Assembly (NCBI GenBank): GCA_040382055.1
Contig: JBEIGE010000043.1
Location: 1-16,472, forward strand
Direction: 5' to 3'
From: JBEIGE01 sp040382055
Lineage (GTDB): Bacteria; Pseudomonadota; Gammaproteobacteria; Burkholderiales; Burkholderiaceae_C
Length of the DNA: 16,472 nucleotides
Shown here in pieces: positions 5,953 through 13,996 of this stretch. A program made the translations under genes and the position numbers. Positions within the stretch are counted from its first letter, which is position 1. Each line of letters starts with the position of its first letter. The notes beneath the pieces are model-generated. The model did not search any database, had not been told where the DNA came from, and was given only the letters and a program-made list of their open reading frames with translations.

Positions 5953-7809
5953 ATGAAATTTTTCAGCCTTTTCAGGCTTCTGATGGCCTTATTGTTCCTT
6001 GGCGCGACATTTTCGAACTCCAGTGCCCAAAACCTTTCGTCTTTACCCACAACGGTGGTGACTGCTTACAGGACCGAACAGCCGATCACTGATGTTTTAT
6101 CCGACGTCAGTGTGATCGATCAGGCAGAAATTGTTCGATCTGGCATTGGAAGCTTGTCCCAGCTGTTATCTCGTTTGCCCGGCTTGCAAACGATTACTGG
6201 CGCGGACGCTGAACGTGTTTACATCCGGGGTGCAGACTCTCGAATGACTGCTCTGTACATTGACGGCGTGAGGGTTGATTTGCAGGACGGCATAAGCCTG
6301 ATTGGAGGTGGTGCACCCTGGGAGTTGATACCCCTATCAGCGATTGATCATGTAGAGGTATTGAGAGGACCTTCCAGTGCAGTCTACGGCTCTGATGCCA
6401 TGGGTGGTGTGATCCAGATTTTCACCAAAAAGGGTGACAACAATGGGGCTAGGTCGAGGTTTTCACCTTTCGCAAATATTGGCGTGGATACGCTCAGCAC
6501 CCGAAGATTATCAACAGGATTCAATGGTGCAGGAGAGGGATGGGATTACAACCTTGGACTCGGTATTGTTGATAGTGACGGCATCAACACCCGGCCCGAT
6601 CTTGTGAAAACACCGGATCGTGAAGCCTTCACCCAGCGCAGTGCGAATTTCAGTTTGGGGCGACAAATCACGCAGGCTCAGCGGCTTGAATTCAATAGCT
6701 TGGATACCCAGTTTGACTCCCGTTATGTTCCTTTCGGGGGTGGTACGGCATACCAGGCTAAGTCCCAACTCAACACGTCCAGCTTGAAGTTGCGCTCGGT
6801 CTGGAGCGACCTTTACAGCACTGATTTGACGGTCAACCGCTCCCGTATTGTCAAACGCGATGATGCCCCCAACGATTATGTAACCCGGCTCAATGGGATA
6901 TTGTTTGAGAATCGTTTGAAAGTTGCTGGTGGCGTTGTAACTGCGGTTCTGGAAGAAAAAAGAGATCAGTTTGAAGCCCAGCCCAGCGCTTATGACCCGG
7001 CTTTTACTGGAAGCCGATCACAAAACGGCGCCGCTGTTGGCTATGGTCTTCGCCGGGGAGCACACGCTATGCAAATTAACACCCGAGCAGACCGTGACAG
7101 TTTATTTGGTATCTATCAGACTGGCGCTTTTTCTTACGGCTACTTTATTTCACCTGATTGGCGAGCCACAGCCTCATCGGGAACGGCTTTTCGTGCACCC
7201 ACTCTCGAGCAAATCTATGGGCCTTACGGAAGTCCTCAATTGCTGCCAGAAACAAACAGGAGTTCTGAAATCGGTCTGCAATTCAGTGAGCCGAACCGAT
7301 CATTCAAAGCGGTTATTTATCGCAATGAGTTTAGGAACTTAATAAGTTCTAGCTCCTCTTTAGCAACTTGTTCAGCTGGGTTTTTCTGCTACTTCAATGT
7401 AGGGCGTGCTGTGATTCAGGGATTGACTCTGAGCAGCAAGTTGGTTTCGGGACCATATGAATATAGGGGCTCCTATGATGTGCTGGACCCACGCGATGAA
7501 ATTACCGGCCGTGACCTGAGCCTTCGTGCTCGCCAGGTGCTAAACGTGGGGGTGGATCGACAGGTCCAAGCTTGGCGCTTTGGTGGCGAGTTAAAAGCCG
7601 TGGGCGAGCGCTTTAACAACGCTTCAAATACCGAGCGTCTGCCGGCATATATGCTCGCCAGTATCAGCGCCGGAACTATGTTGAGTAAAGAGTGGCGCTT
7701 TGTAGCTCGACTTGACAACATAACCAATGCCAAATACCAACAGGTATTGAACTTCGCCACACCTGGACGAACCTTTTTTATGGGCTTGAATTGGCAGCCT
7801 ACCCGCTAA
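5953..7809 (+). CDS. btuB: TonB-dependent vitamin B12 outer-membrane receptor BtuB
   Basis: This 618-residue outer-membrane receptor imports cobalamin using TonB energy. Residues 1-25 form a signal peptide with likely cleavage Ser-Ser-Ala|Gln. A TonB box resembling that of E. coli BtuB follows (TTVVTAYR, 33-40), then the plug with LSQLLSRLPGLQ, VYIRGADSRMTALYIDG and HVEVLRGPSSAVYGSDAMGGVIQI. The rest is the beta barrel, ending YQQVLNFATPGRTFFMGLNW, the usual BtuB-type end with a short PTR tail. The length matches E. coli BtuB (about 610). The ATG at 5953 is chosen because it begins the signal peptide, although the frame is open back into the riboswitch; no strong ribosome site precedes it. 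It is the first gene after the riboswitch and overlaps the next start by one base. Confidence 0.95.
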   Translation: MKFFSLFRLLMALLFLGATFSNSSAQNLSSLPTTVVTAYRTEQPITDVLSDVSVIDQAEIVRSGIGSLSQLLSRLPGLQTITGADAERVYIRGADSRMTALYIDGVRVDLQDGISLIGGGAPWELIPLSAIDHVEVLRGPSSAVYGSDAMGGVIQIFTKKGDNNGARSRFSPFANIGVDTLSTRRLSTGFNGAGEGWDYNLGLGIVDSDGINTRPDLVKTPDREAFTQRSANFSLGRQITQAQRLEFNSLDTQFDSRYVPFGGGTAYQAKSQLNTSSLKLRSVWSDLYSTDLTVNRSRIVKRDDAPNDYVTRLNGILFENRLKVAGGVVTAVLEEKRDQFEAQPSAYDPAFTGSRSQNGAAVGYGLRRGAHAMQINTRADRDSLFGIYQTGAFSYGYFISPDWRATASSGTAFRAPTLEQIYGPYGSPQLLPETNRSSEIGLQFSEPNRSFKAVIYRNEFRNLISSSSSLATCSAGFFCYFNVGRAVIQGLTLSSKLVSGPYEYRGSYDVLDPRDEITGRDLSLRARQVLNVGVDRQVQAWRFGGELKAVGERFNNASNTERLPAYMLASISAGTMLSKEWRFVARLDNITNAKYQQVLNFATPGRTFFMGLNWQPTR

Positions 7810-8612
7810 TGGGACCCCAACGCATCATCTGCATGACCGAGGAAACCACAGAGTGGCTTTACCTGCTTGGGCAGGAGGCGCGCATTGTGGGTATCTCGGG
7901 CTACACCGTCCGCCCGTCCAGGGCGCGCCAGGAAAAGCCTAGGGTCAGTGCGTTTCTGAGCGCCAAGATCGATAAGATTCTGGCGCTCAAGCCTGATTGT
8001 GTATTGGGTTTTTCCGACTTGCAGGCTGATATTGCCGCGGCGCTGATTCGCCAGGGCATTCAAGTGACAGTGTTTAACCAGCGCAGCGTGGCCGAGATTT
8101 TTTCGATGATGTTTCAGGTGGCGGGCATGGTCGGTCAGGGACAGCAGGCTTTGGAGTTGATCGCAGCCATGCATCAACGTCTGCAGGCGATTGAAGTCAC
8201 TGCCCGCAGCTTGCCCCGCAGACCCCGGGTTTACTTTGAGGAATGGGATGAGCCGCACATCAGTGCCATTCGCTGGGTGTCTGAGCTAATGGGCATAGCC
8301 GGCGGCGATGACTGTTTTCCTGAGCTCAGTACGGAGTCTTTGGGAAAAAACCGCATCATTACAGACAGTGACGAGATCGTTCGGCGCAACCCGGACATCA
8401 TCATCGGTTCCTGGTGCGGGAAAAAATTCCGGGCAGAAAAAGTGGCAGCCCGCCCAGGCTGGCACGCCATCAGTGCGGTAAAAAACAAGCAATTGTTTGA
8501 GATCAAGTCTGCAGATATTCTGCAACCTGGTCCGGCTGCGCTAACCGATGGCGTGGCGCAATTGCACCGCATCGTCATGGACTGGGGCGCAACGGTTGCG
8601 CTGGCTTCATGA
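7809..8612 (+). CDS. Cobalamin-binding protein of the BtuF/helical-backbone family, without signal peptide
   Basis: This 267-residue protein has the periplasmic helical-backbone metal-receptor fold (COG0614 type). It starts with RIICMTEETTEWLYLLGQ, where family members usually have a substrate-contact loop, followed by ILALKPDCVLGFSDLQ. The second lobe contains YFEEWDEPHISAIRWVSELM and GIAGGDDCF. The end (RPGWHAISAVKNKQLFEI, LQPGPAALTDGVAQLH) is typical of BtuF-like proteins. There is no signal peptide: the mature-type sequence starts at residue 3, and the open frame upstream (inside btuB) is not hydrophobic. Similar signal-less proteins are annotated as cobalamin-binding proteins next to btuB in other Proteobacteria. 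The start ATG overlaps the btuB stop (TAATG), and the stop overlaps the next start (ATGA). The role is uncertain: perhaps cytosolic B12 or cobinamide handling. Confidence 0.85.
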   Translation: MGPQRIICMTEETTEWLYLLGQEARIVGISGYTVRPSRARQEKPRVSAFLSAKIDKILALKPDCVLGFSDLQADIAAALIRQGIQVTVFNQRSVAEIFSMMFQVAGMVGQGQQALELIAAMHQRLQAIEVTARSLPRRPRVYFEEWDEPHISAIRWVSELMGIAGGDDCFPELSTESLGKNRIITDSDEIVRRNPDIIIGSWCGKKFRAEKVAARPGWHAISAVKNKQLFEIKSADILQPGPAALTDGVAQLHRIVMDWGATVALAS

Positions 8613-9481
8613 GGCGCTTCTTCAAGCATTTTGCGCCTGCAGGCATGGTCTTTGCCTTGTTGTTCGCTCTACCCGTACAGGCCATTGAGGTTAAGGATGA
8701 CCGTGGCCTTAGCCATTCTTTTGTGCAAGCACCACAACGCATTGTCAGTTTGCTACCTTCCCTGACTGAAACCGTCTGTGTATTGGGTGCCTGCAAGCGG
8801 CTGGTAGGAACAGACCGCTATTCCGACTATCCGCAAGAAGTCAAAAGTCTTGTCAAGGTGGGAAGTGGGCTAGACCCCAACATTGAAGCAATCGTTGCCT
8901 TGCGGCCCGATGTGGTGCTGACGGCCAATTCCCCCCGGGTGGTCGAGCGCTTAGGCAGTCTGGGCATACGGGTGTTGGTGCTGGAACCCAAAACCCATGC
9001 TGATGTGCGCCGTGTGCTCGAAAATCTGGGTACTTTGCTACAGGTCGCTGATGCCCAGAGCGTTTGGCGCGCAATCGATGCCGACCTGACCAGCGCTACT
9101 GACAGCCTATCCGTCCAGCGTCAAAAACTGCGTGTGTATTTTGAGGTGGGTCGCGGACTTTATGCCGCCAGTGAGTCGTCTTTCATGGGGGAGACTTTGA
9201 CCCGTCTGGGCATTGTGAATATTGTCCCGGCCGGCTTGGGTGCTTTCCCCAAGCTCAACCCGGAGTTTGTAGTCCGGGCCGATCCCGACTTGATCATGGC
9301 GGCTAAGGCGGATTACCCCGAGCTCATCTCACGGCCGGGATGGCGCGGGATGCAAGCCATCCGCATGAACCAGGTGTGTGCTTTCAGTCAGCAGCAGTTA
9401 GATGTGCTCTTGCGACCCGGCCCCCGCTTGGCTGAAGGAGCACGCCTGATGGCCAAATGTATCCAGGACAAAGCGCCATGA
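8609..9481 (+). CDS. btuF: Periplasmic vitamin B12-binding protein BtuF
   Basis: This 290-residue secreted receptor delivers cobalamin from BtuB to the BtuCD transporter. Residues 1-25 are a signal peptide (MRRFFKH, hydrophobic core, cleavage near PVQA|IEV). The mature part has QRIVSLLPSLTETVCVLGA, the family opening, then LVGTDRYSDYP, VGSGLDPNIEAIVALRPDVVL, a linker helix and the second lobe (RVYFEVGRGLYAASESSF, then LVQ-type contacts). It ends LLRPGPRLAEGARLMAKC. It overlaps both neighbours as ATGA and lies directly before btuC, so it is the likelier true partner of the transporter than the preceding signal-less protein. Length and motifs agree with proteobacterial BtuF; siderophore binding is unlikely given the riboswitch context. 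Confidence 0.9.
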   Translation: MRRFFKHFAPAGMVFALLFALPVQAIEVKDDRGLSHSFVQAPQRIVSLLPSLTETVCVLGACKRLVGTDRYSDYPQEVKSLVKVGSGLDPNIEAIVALRPDVVLTANSPRVVERLGSLGIRVLVLEPKTHADVRRVLENLGTLLQVADAQSVWRAIDADLTSATDSLSVQRQKLRVYFEVGRGLYAASESSFMGETLTRLGIVNIVPAGLGAFPKLNPEFVVRADPDLIMAAKADYPELISRPGWRGMQAIRMNQVCAFSQQQLDVLLRPGPRLAEGARLMAKCIQDKAP

Positions 9482-10527
9482 ATCGCCCATCCCAACGCGC
9501 CAGGGCCCTGAGGCTGGTTGTTCTATTGCTCCTGATCACCGTGGTTCTGGTACTGCTTAGCTTGGTCATTGGTAGCAACGGAGGAACCCCCGTCCTCAGT
9601 CTGTTAAATGAAGCCGTCAGCCGGCAAATCGTTTGGGATATCCGGCTGCCCCGGGCTCTGGGGGCAGGGCTGGCTGGTGCCTTGTTGGGCTTGGCGGGTT
9701 CCTTGGCTCAGGGCCTGTTTCGCAACCCGCTGGCTGACCCTTATTTGCTGGGCAGCGCGTCCGGTGCCAGTTTGGGTGTGGCGTTGGCGCTGTTGGGCGC
9801 TTCTCACGCTACAGTTGTGTTTGGCCTGTCCTTGAGCCGAGCTACTGGTTCTTGGCTTTTGACTTTGGGGTTGACGGGGGCAGCTTTTACGGGCGCCATG
9901 CTGGCGGTTCTTCTCACCCTGTTCTTGGCGCGTGGCGTACACAACAGCATGCGTCTGCTGCTGGCTGGTGTGGTGGTTGGTGTGGTGCTGGGTGCCGTGA
10001 CATCGCTGGTGTTGCTCCTGGCCCCCGAGGCCTTGCAATCCATGCAGGCCTTCATGCTCGGTTCCACCTCATACCTGGACCGGTCTGCATGCTTGCTGAT
10101 GGCAGGTATATGGTTGCTGTGCATGAGCCTGAGCTGGCTGCTGAGTCCGGTCCTCGATGGCCTGGCCTTGGGTGAGTCTACGGCTGCCAGCCTGGGGCTG
10201 CGGCTGCTGCCCATGCGGGCTTTTCTGGTTGGCGTGTTGGCACTTGCGACGGGCACAGCGGTTGCTCAAACCGGCTTGATTGCTTTTGTCGGCCTGGCCG
10301 CACCGCATCTGGTGCGCGCCTTGATCAAGACCACGCACGGCTGGCTGGTGCTGTTGTCCAGTCTGATGGGGTGTGTCTTGTTGATGTCGGCAGACCTACT
10401 GGCGCGCTGGCTGATTGCGCCGCTGGAGCTGCCGGTCGGTGTTGTGACGGCGGTGCTTGGAGGCGGCTATCTGTTGTGGCTGATGCAGCGCTCGGATCCG
10501 CTGAAAAACCATGGGACGAAGTGGTGA
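9478..10527 (+). CDS. btuC: Vitamin B12 ABC transporter permease BtuC
   Basis: This 349-residue FecCD/BtuC-family inner-membrane permease has about ten hydrophobic helices. Family motifs are visible: IRLPRALGAGLAGALLGLAG, then QGLFRNPLADPYLLGSASGASLG, GLIAFVGLAAPHLVR (cytoplasmic coupling region) and the end ELPVGVVTAVLGGGYLLWLM. The ATG at 9478 is chosen over an in-frame ATG at 9457 because it gives an ATGA overlap with the btuF stop and puts the first helix at the usual distance. Its stop overlaps the btuD start as TGATG. Together with BtuD and BtuF it should form the inner-membrane B12 importer. Confidence 0.93.
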   Translation: MNRPSQRARALRLVVLLLLITVVLVLLSLVIGSNGGTPVLSLLNEAVSRQIVWDIRLPRALGAGLAGALLGLAGSLAQGLFRNPLADPYLLGSASGASLGVALALLGASHATVVFGLSLSRATGSWLLTLGLTGAAFTGAMLAVLLTLFLARGVHNSMRLLLAGVVVGVVLGAVTSLVLLLAPEALQSMQAFMLGSTSYLDRSACLLMAGIWLLCMSLSWLLSPVLDGLALGESTAASLGLRLLPMRAFLVGVLALATGTAVAQTGLIAFVGLAAPHLVRALIKTTHGWLVLLSSLMGCVLLMSADLLARWLIAPLELPVGVVTAVLGGGYLLWLMQRSDPLKNHGTKW

Positions 10528-11348
10528 TGAGTCTTTTTAATCCGACAGTGAAGTCATCTGATGCTTCAAATTCTATAGCTCTAGAAGCCACGGATATAAG
10601 GGTTAAGCTAGGAAAAGTTCAGGTCCTCCATGGCGTTAGTTTGACGATTCCTGCCCGGCGTTGGACCAGTATCGTCGGTCCGAACGGGGCCGGCAAGTCT
10701 ACGTTGCTCAAGGTGCTGGCGGGCCTGCTGGCGCACACCGGAAATGTCTCGCTCTATGGCCAGCCTTTGGGCTTGATGGATGCCCGGTCACGGGCGCGAC
10801 AACTCGCCTGGCTGGGTCAGAATGAAGCCAGTGCCGATGACCTGACCGTGTATGACGTGGTCATGCTCGGGCGTTTGCCGCACAAGCCATGGCTGGCACC
10901 TGCAGGTCCCGCTGATCATGAGGCTGTCAAGCAGGCGCTAGCTGCCACTCAAGCCTGGGATTGGCGAGCACGCACGCTAGGCGAACTTTCTGGCGGTGAA
11001 CGCCAGCGCGTCTTGCTCGCCCGCGCTCTGGCGGTGCAAGCTCAGGTCCTGCTGATGGACGAACCGCTGGCCAATCTGGACCCGCCGCACCAGGTGGACT
11101 GGCTGCAGCTGATGCGCTCACTGGTGGCCCAGGGCAAAACAGTGGTCAGTGTGCTGCATGAAGTTACCCTGGCTTTGCAGGCCGACGAGATGGTTGTCAT
11201 GGCGCAAGGGCGGGTGAACCTCCAGGGAGCCTGCAACTTGCCCGGCACGCATCAGGCGGTTCAAGCTGTTTTTGACAACCGCATTGAGATTCATGCGCTC
11301 TCTGGTGGTGCCACACAATGGGTGGCTTTGCCCAGAATAGAAAATTGA
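10527..11348 (+). CDS. btuD: Vitamin B12 ABC transporter ATP-binding protein BtuD
   Basis: This 273-residue ATPase carries all ABC motifs: Walker A GPNGAGKST (51-59), Q-loop Gln98 in LGQN, signature LSGGE (154-158), Walker B VLLMDE (174-179) and the switch His211 in VLHE. It belongs to the FepC/BtuD type. The start at 10527 is set by the one-base overlap with the btuC stop. The N-terminus carries about 18 residues before the first strand, longer than in E. coli BtuD, and the first 100 bases look AT-richer with several rare-looking codons (ATA, CTA, AGG, GGA). The gene ends five bases before cobT. Confidence 0.93.
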   Translation: MSLFNPTVKSSDASNSIALEATDIRVKLGKVQVLHGVSLTIPARRWTSIVGPNGAGKSTLLKVLAGLLAHTGNVSLYGQPLGLMDARSRARQLAWLGQNEASADDLTVYDVVMLGRLPHKPWLAPAGPADHEAVKQALAATQAWDWRARTLGELSGGERQRVLLARALAVQAQVLLMDEPLANLDPPHQVDWLQLMRSLVAQGKTVVSVLHEVTLALQADEMVVMAQGRVNLQGACNLPGTHQAVQAVFDNRIEIHALSGGATQWVALPRIEN

Positions 11349-11353
11349 ATGCA

Positions 11354-12445
11354 ATGACACACCCTCCCTCACATCCGGTCCTTGACGATCTTTCCGACCT
11401 TGATTTGCAGCAGCGTCTGCAGCACAAGCTGAACCAGAAAACCAAACCGCTGGGCTCGCTGGGGCAACTTGAATCCCTGGCGTTACAGCTTGGTCTGATA
11501 TTGGGCACAGACATGCCAGAACTTCGTCACCCGCAAATGCTGGTGTTTGCGGGTGACCACGGCCTGGCCGCGCGCGGGATTTCGGCTTTTCCGAGCGATG
11601 TGACCTGGCAGATGGTGGAGAACTTTCTCGCCGGTGGTGCCGCTGTGAGCGTGCTGGCGCGCCAACATGGTTTGGCTTTGACTGTGGTGGACTGTGGGGT
11701 CAGGCACGACTTTCTGGCTGGTTTGCCAGCTGGTGGCCAGCGCAGGGGTTTGCAAGTGCGCAAAGCCATTGGGGCCGGGCAGGGTACGGCAGACGCATCA
11801 CGCTCGCCCGCAATGACGTCCCAGCAATGCCAACAAGCCATTCAGCATGGGATTGAGTTGGTTCGCGCTTTGCCGGGTAACGCTGTTTTGCTGGGCGAGA
11901 TGGGTATAGGCAACACCTCTTCTGCGTCCATGCTGCTCTCACGCTTGGGTGGTCTGGATATTGACCAATGCACCGGCGCAGGTACCGGGCTGGATGCACA
12001 AGCTGTCCTGCGTAAAACCGCCGTGCTGCGCGAGGTACTTCAACTGCATGCGCATGCTAAAGAGCCCCTGGTTGCACTGGCGGCCTTGGGCGGTTTTGAG
12101 ATCGCAACCATGGTGGGTGCTGTGCTTCAGGCCGCGAAGGAACGCAGAGTGGTGGTTGTGGACGGCTTTATTGCCTGCAGTGCAGTACTGGTCGCTCATG
12201 CGTTGGAGCCGCTGGTGCTGCAGCGTTGTGTCTTTGCACATCGCTCGGGTGAGCGTGGCCACGAATTCATGTTGCAGCACTTGGGCGTGCAGGCACTCCT
12301 GGACATGGGTTTGCGTTTGGGTGAAGGCTCGGGTGCTGCGTTGGCCTGGCCGTTGTTGCAGTCGGCCTGTTCGATCCTGCGCGAGATGGCGAGTTTCGAG
12401 AGCGCGGGAGTTTCCTCAAAAACCCGGACTGAAATCAATTCCTGA
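11354..12445 (+). CDS. cobT: Nicotinate-nucleotide--dimethylbenzimidazole phosphoribosyltransferase CobT
   Basis: This 363-residue enzyme moves the phosphoribosyl group of nicotinate mononucleotide to 5,6-dimethylbenzimidazole, giving alpha-ribazole phosphate, the activated lower ligand of B12. Family motifs are present in order: QKTKPLGSLGQLE (28-40), VFAGDHGLAARGISAFP (64-80), LLGEMGIGNTSSAS (179-192), CTGAGTGLD (206-214), VVVDGFIACSA, FAHRSGERGH (294-303) and LRLGEGSGAALA. Glu324 in the last motif corresponds to the catalytic Glu317 of the Salmonella enzyme. The length fits the family (about 350). The start at 11354 is the first in-frame ATG after the btuD stop; ribosome-site support is weak, so coupling to btuD translation is likely. 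Confidence 0.95.
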   Translation: MTHPPSHPVLDDLSDLDLQQRLQHKLNQKTKPLGSLGQLESLALQLGLILGTDMPELRHPQMLVFAGDHGLAARGISAFPSDVTWQMVENFLAGGAAVSVLARQHGLALTVVDCGVRHDFLAGLPAGGQRRGLQVRKAIGAGQGTADASRSPAMTSQQCQQAIQHGIELVRALPGNAVLLGEMGIGNTSSASMLLSRLGGLDIDQCTGAGTGLDAQAVLRKTAVLREVLQLHAHAKEPLVALAALGGFEIATMVGAVLQAAKERRVVVVDGFIACSAVLVAHALEPLVLQRCVFAHRSGERGHEFMLQHLGVQALLDMGLRLGEGSGAALAWPLLQSACSILREMASFESAGVSSKTRTEINS

Positions 12446-12490
12446 TGGCCCCGTCTACTAATCCAGCGCCTGCTTAGCACAGCGAAACTT

Positions 12491-13354
12491 ATGCTTCAAT
12501 TCATTCGCCACTACCTGCTGGCCGTGCAGTTTTTTACCCGCTTGCCTATTACCGGACGGCTAGCGCAATGGGTGGGCTACAGCCCGGCCATGCTTCGTTC
12601 CAGTGCGGCGCACTTTCCAGGCATTGGTTGGCTGGTAGGTACGGTTGCCGCACTGGTCTTTGCTGCTGCCAGCCTTTGCTTGCCGGATACCGATGCGACG
12701 CCGTTGGTGGCCGCTGTTCTGTGTACGGTGGCCACGATCTTGTTGACAGGGGCTTTTCATGAGGATGGACTGGCCGATGTGGCTGACGGCATTGGAGGCG
12801 CTTTTGATCGGGACCGTGCCTTGGAGATCATGAAGGACTCCCGGCTGGGTACTTATGGCGTGCTGGCCCTGGTACTGGGGGTCATGGCCAAGCTTTCCTT
12901 GTTGGCCTTGCTTGGCAGCCTCAGCCTGCTGCTGGCCTGTATAGCCCTCTTTCTGGCTCATGTGTTTTCGCGCATGCTGCCTCTGCTGGTGATTTCAACC
13001 ATGGTCCATGTGGGCGATACCGCCACTTCCAAATCCAAACCCCTGGCTGAGCAGATCCGCCTGAGCGGTTTGCTGGTTGCCAGCATTTGGTGTTTGATGG
13101 CTTTTGTCATTACTCTGTATATGTTTGATGATATGGATTTGATAGCGCCCGTGATGGTTGGCGTGTGTGCTTCTGTCCTGGCCTTGGGCTGGATGTGGCG
13201 CATGTTTGCGCGGCGTTTGCAGGGTTTTACCGGGGACTGTCTAGGGGCTACGCAGCAGGTGTGTGAAGTGGCTTTTTACCTCGGCCTGACACTGGGCGTG
13301 GGCTTGTGGCCGGATCTGCAAGGGCTTGCCGGAGCTGCAACGCCTGGGATTTGA
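12491..13354 (+). CDS. cobS: Adenosylcobinamide-GDP ribazoletransferase CobS
   Basis: This 287-residue inner-membrane enzyme joins GDP-cobinamide to alpha-ribazole or its phosphate, the last joining step of B12 assembly. Motifs visible are FFTRLP (14-19), TGAFHEDGLADVADGIGG (86-103, with the acidic metal-binding cluster), FDRDRALEIMKDSRLGTYG (105-123) and GFTGDCLGATQQ near residue 250. Several hydrophobic helices follow the usual layout; the family length is about 250, so this copy is somewhat long in the 130-240 region. It lies 45 bases after cobT, a gap in which I see no hairpin or promoter, and ten bases before cobC. Confidence 0.95.
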   Translation: MLQFIRHYLLAVQFFTRLPITGRLAQWVGYSPAMLRSSAAHFPGIGWLVGTVAALVFAAASLCLPDTDATPLVAAVLCTVATILLTGAFHEDGLADVADGIGGAFDRDRALEIMKDSRLGTYGVLALVLGVMAKLSLLALLGSLSLLLACIALFLAHVFSRMLPLLVISTMVHVGDTATSKSKPLAEQIRLSGLLVASIWCLMAFVITLYMFDDMDLIAPVMVGVCASVLALGWMWRMFARRLQGFTGDCLGATQQVCEVAFYLGLTLGVGLWPDLQGLAGAATPGI

Positions 13355-13364
13355 GTTCAGTGCG

Positions 13365-13910
13365 ATGAAGCTCTGGCTGTTGCGCCATGCACAACCGCTC
13401 ATTGATACGGGCATCTGTTATGGTGCCATGGATGTCGCGGCCGACAAAGTAGCCACAGATGCCGCTGCGATGTCATTTGCGCAGCTTGTACCAAAATCCC
13501 TCACGGTTTTGACTTCGCCGCTACAAAGATGTGAGCAATTAGCTCAAGCCCTAAAAGGGCTTAGGCCTGATTTGACTGTCAGGCAAGACATACGGCTTGC
13601 TGAAATGGACTTTGGTTGCTGGGAAGGTGTGCGCTGGGCTGCGATCGGACAAGAAGCCTTTGACCCCTGGATGGCTGATTTTGGGTCTTACTGCTTCGGT
13701 GGCCGGGAAAGTGTGAATATGTTGATGCATCGCGTGGCAGCGGTACTCCAGGAGGCCCGGACTCTGGATACTGAGGTGATATGGATCACCCATGCGGGCG
13801 TGATCCATGCGGCCACTTTGATTGCCCATGGCACGCAACAACTAACACACGCGGACCAATGGCCAAAGGAGGCACCCGCTTTCGGTGCCTGGTGCCAGAT
13901 TGAGCTTTGA
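13365..13910 (+). CDS. cobC: Alpha-ribazole phosphatase (histidine phosphatase family)
   Basis: This 181-residue phosphoglycerate-mutase-like phosphatase removes the phosphate from alpha-ribazole phosphate or adenosylcobalamin phosphate. The catalytic pocket can be read: LLRHAQP (5-11, nucleophile His8), GICYGAMDV (16-24, the GxCYGxxD trait of CobC-type members), SPLQRCEQLA with Arg55, LAEMDFGCWEG with the acid Glu80, and THAGVIHA with the second His143. The start at 13365 begins the first strand (MKLWLLRHA); an in-frame codon upstream would overlap cobS. It is the last gene of the B12 unit and converges with nth 86 bases further on. Confidence 0.9.
   Translation: MKLWLLRHAQPLIDTGICYGAMDVAADKVATDAAAMSFAQLVPKSLTVLTSPLQRCEQLAQALKGLRPDLTVRQDIRLAEMDFGCWEGVRWAAIGQEAFDPWMADFGSYCFGGRESVNMLMHRVAAVLQEARTLDTEVIWITHAGVIHAATLIAHGTQQLTHADQWPKEAPAFGAWCQIEL
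13870..13890 (+). other. Perfect hairpin inside the 3' end of cobC
   Basis: AGGCACC (13870-13876) pairs with GGTGCCT (13884-13890) around a seven-base loop, 20 bases before the cobC stop. No T run follows on either strand, so it is not a standard terminator. It may still mark or protect the end of the long B12 transcript. Confidence 0.3.
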
Positions 13911-13996
13911 GATGATTCCTCAGGTAACAACAGTGGCTTGCACTTTGGCTGGCTCTGAGACCAGACTTGGCGTCAGGAATAAGGTCCTGGACAAGG

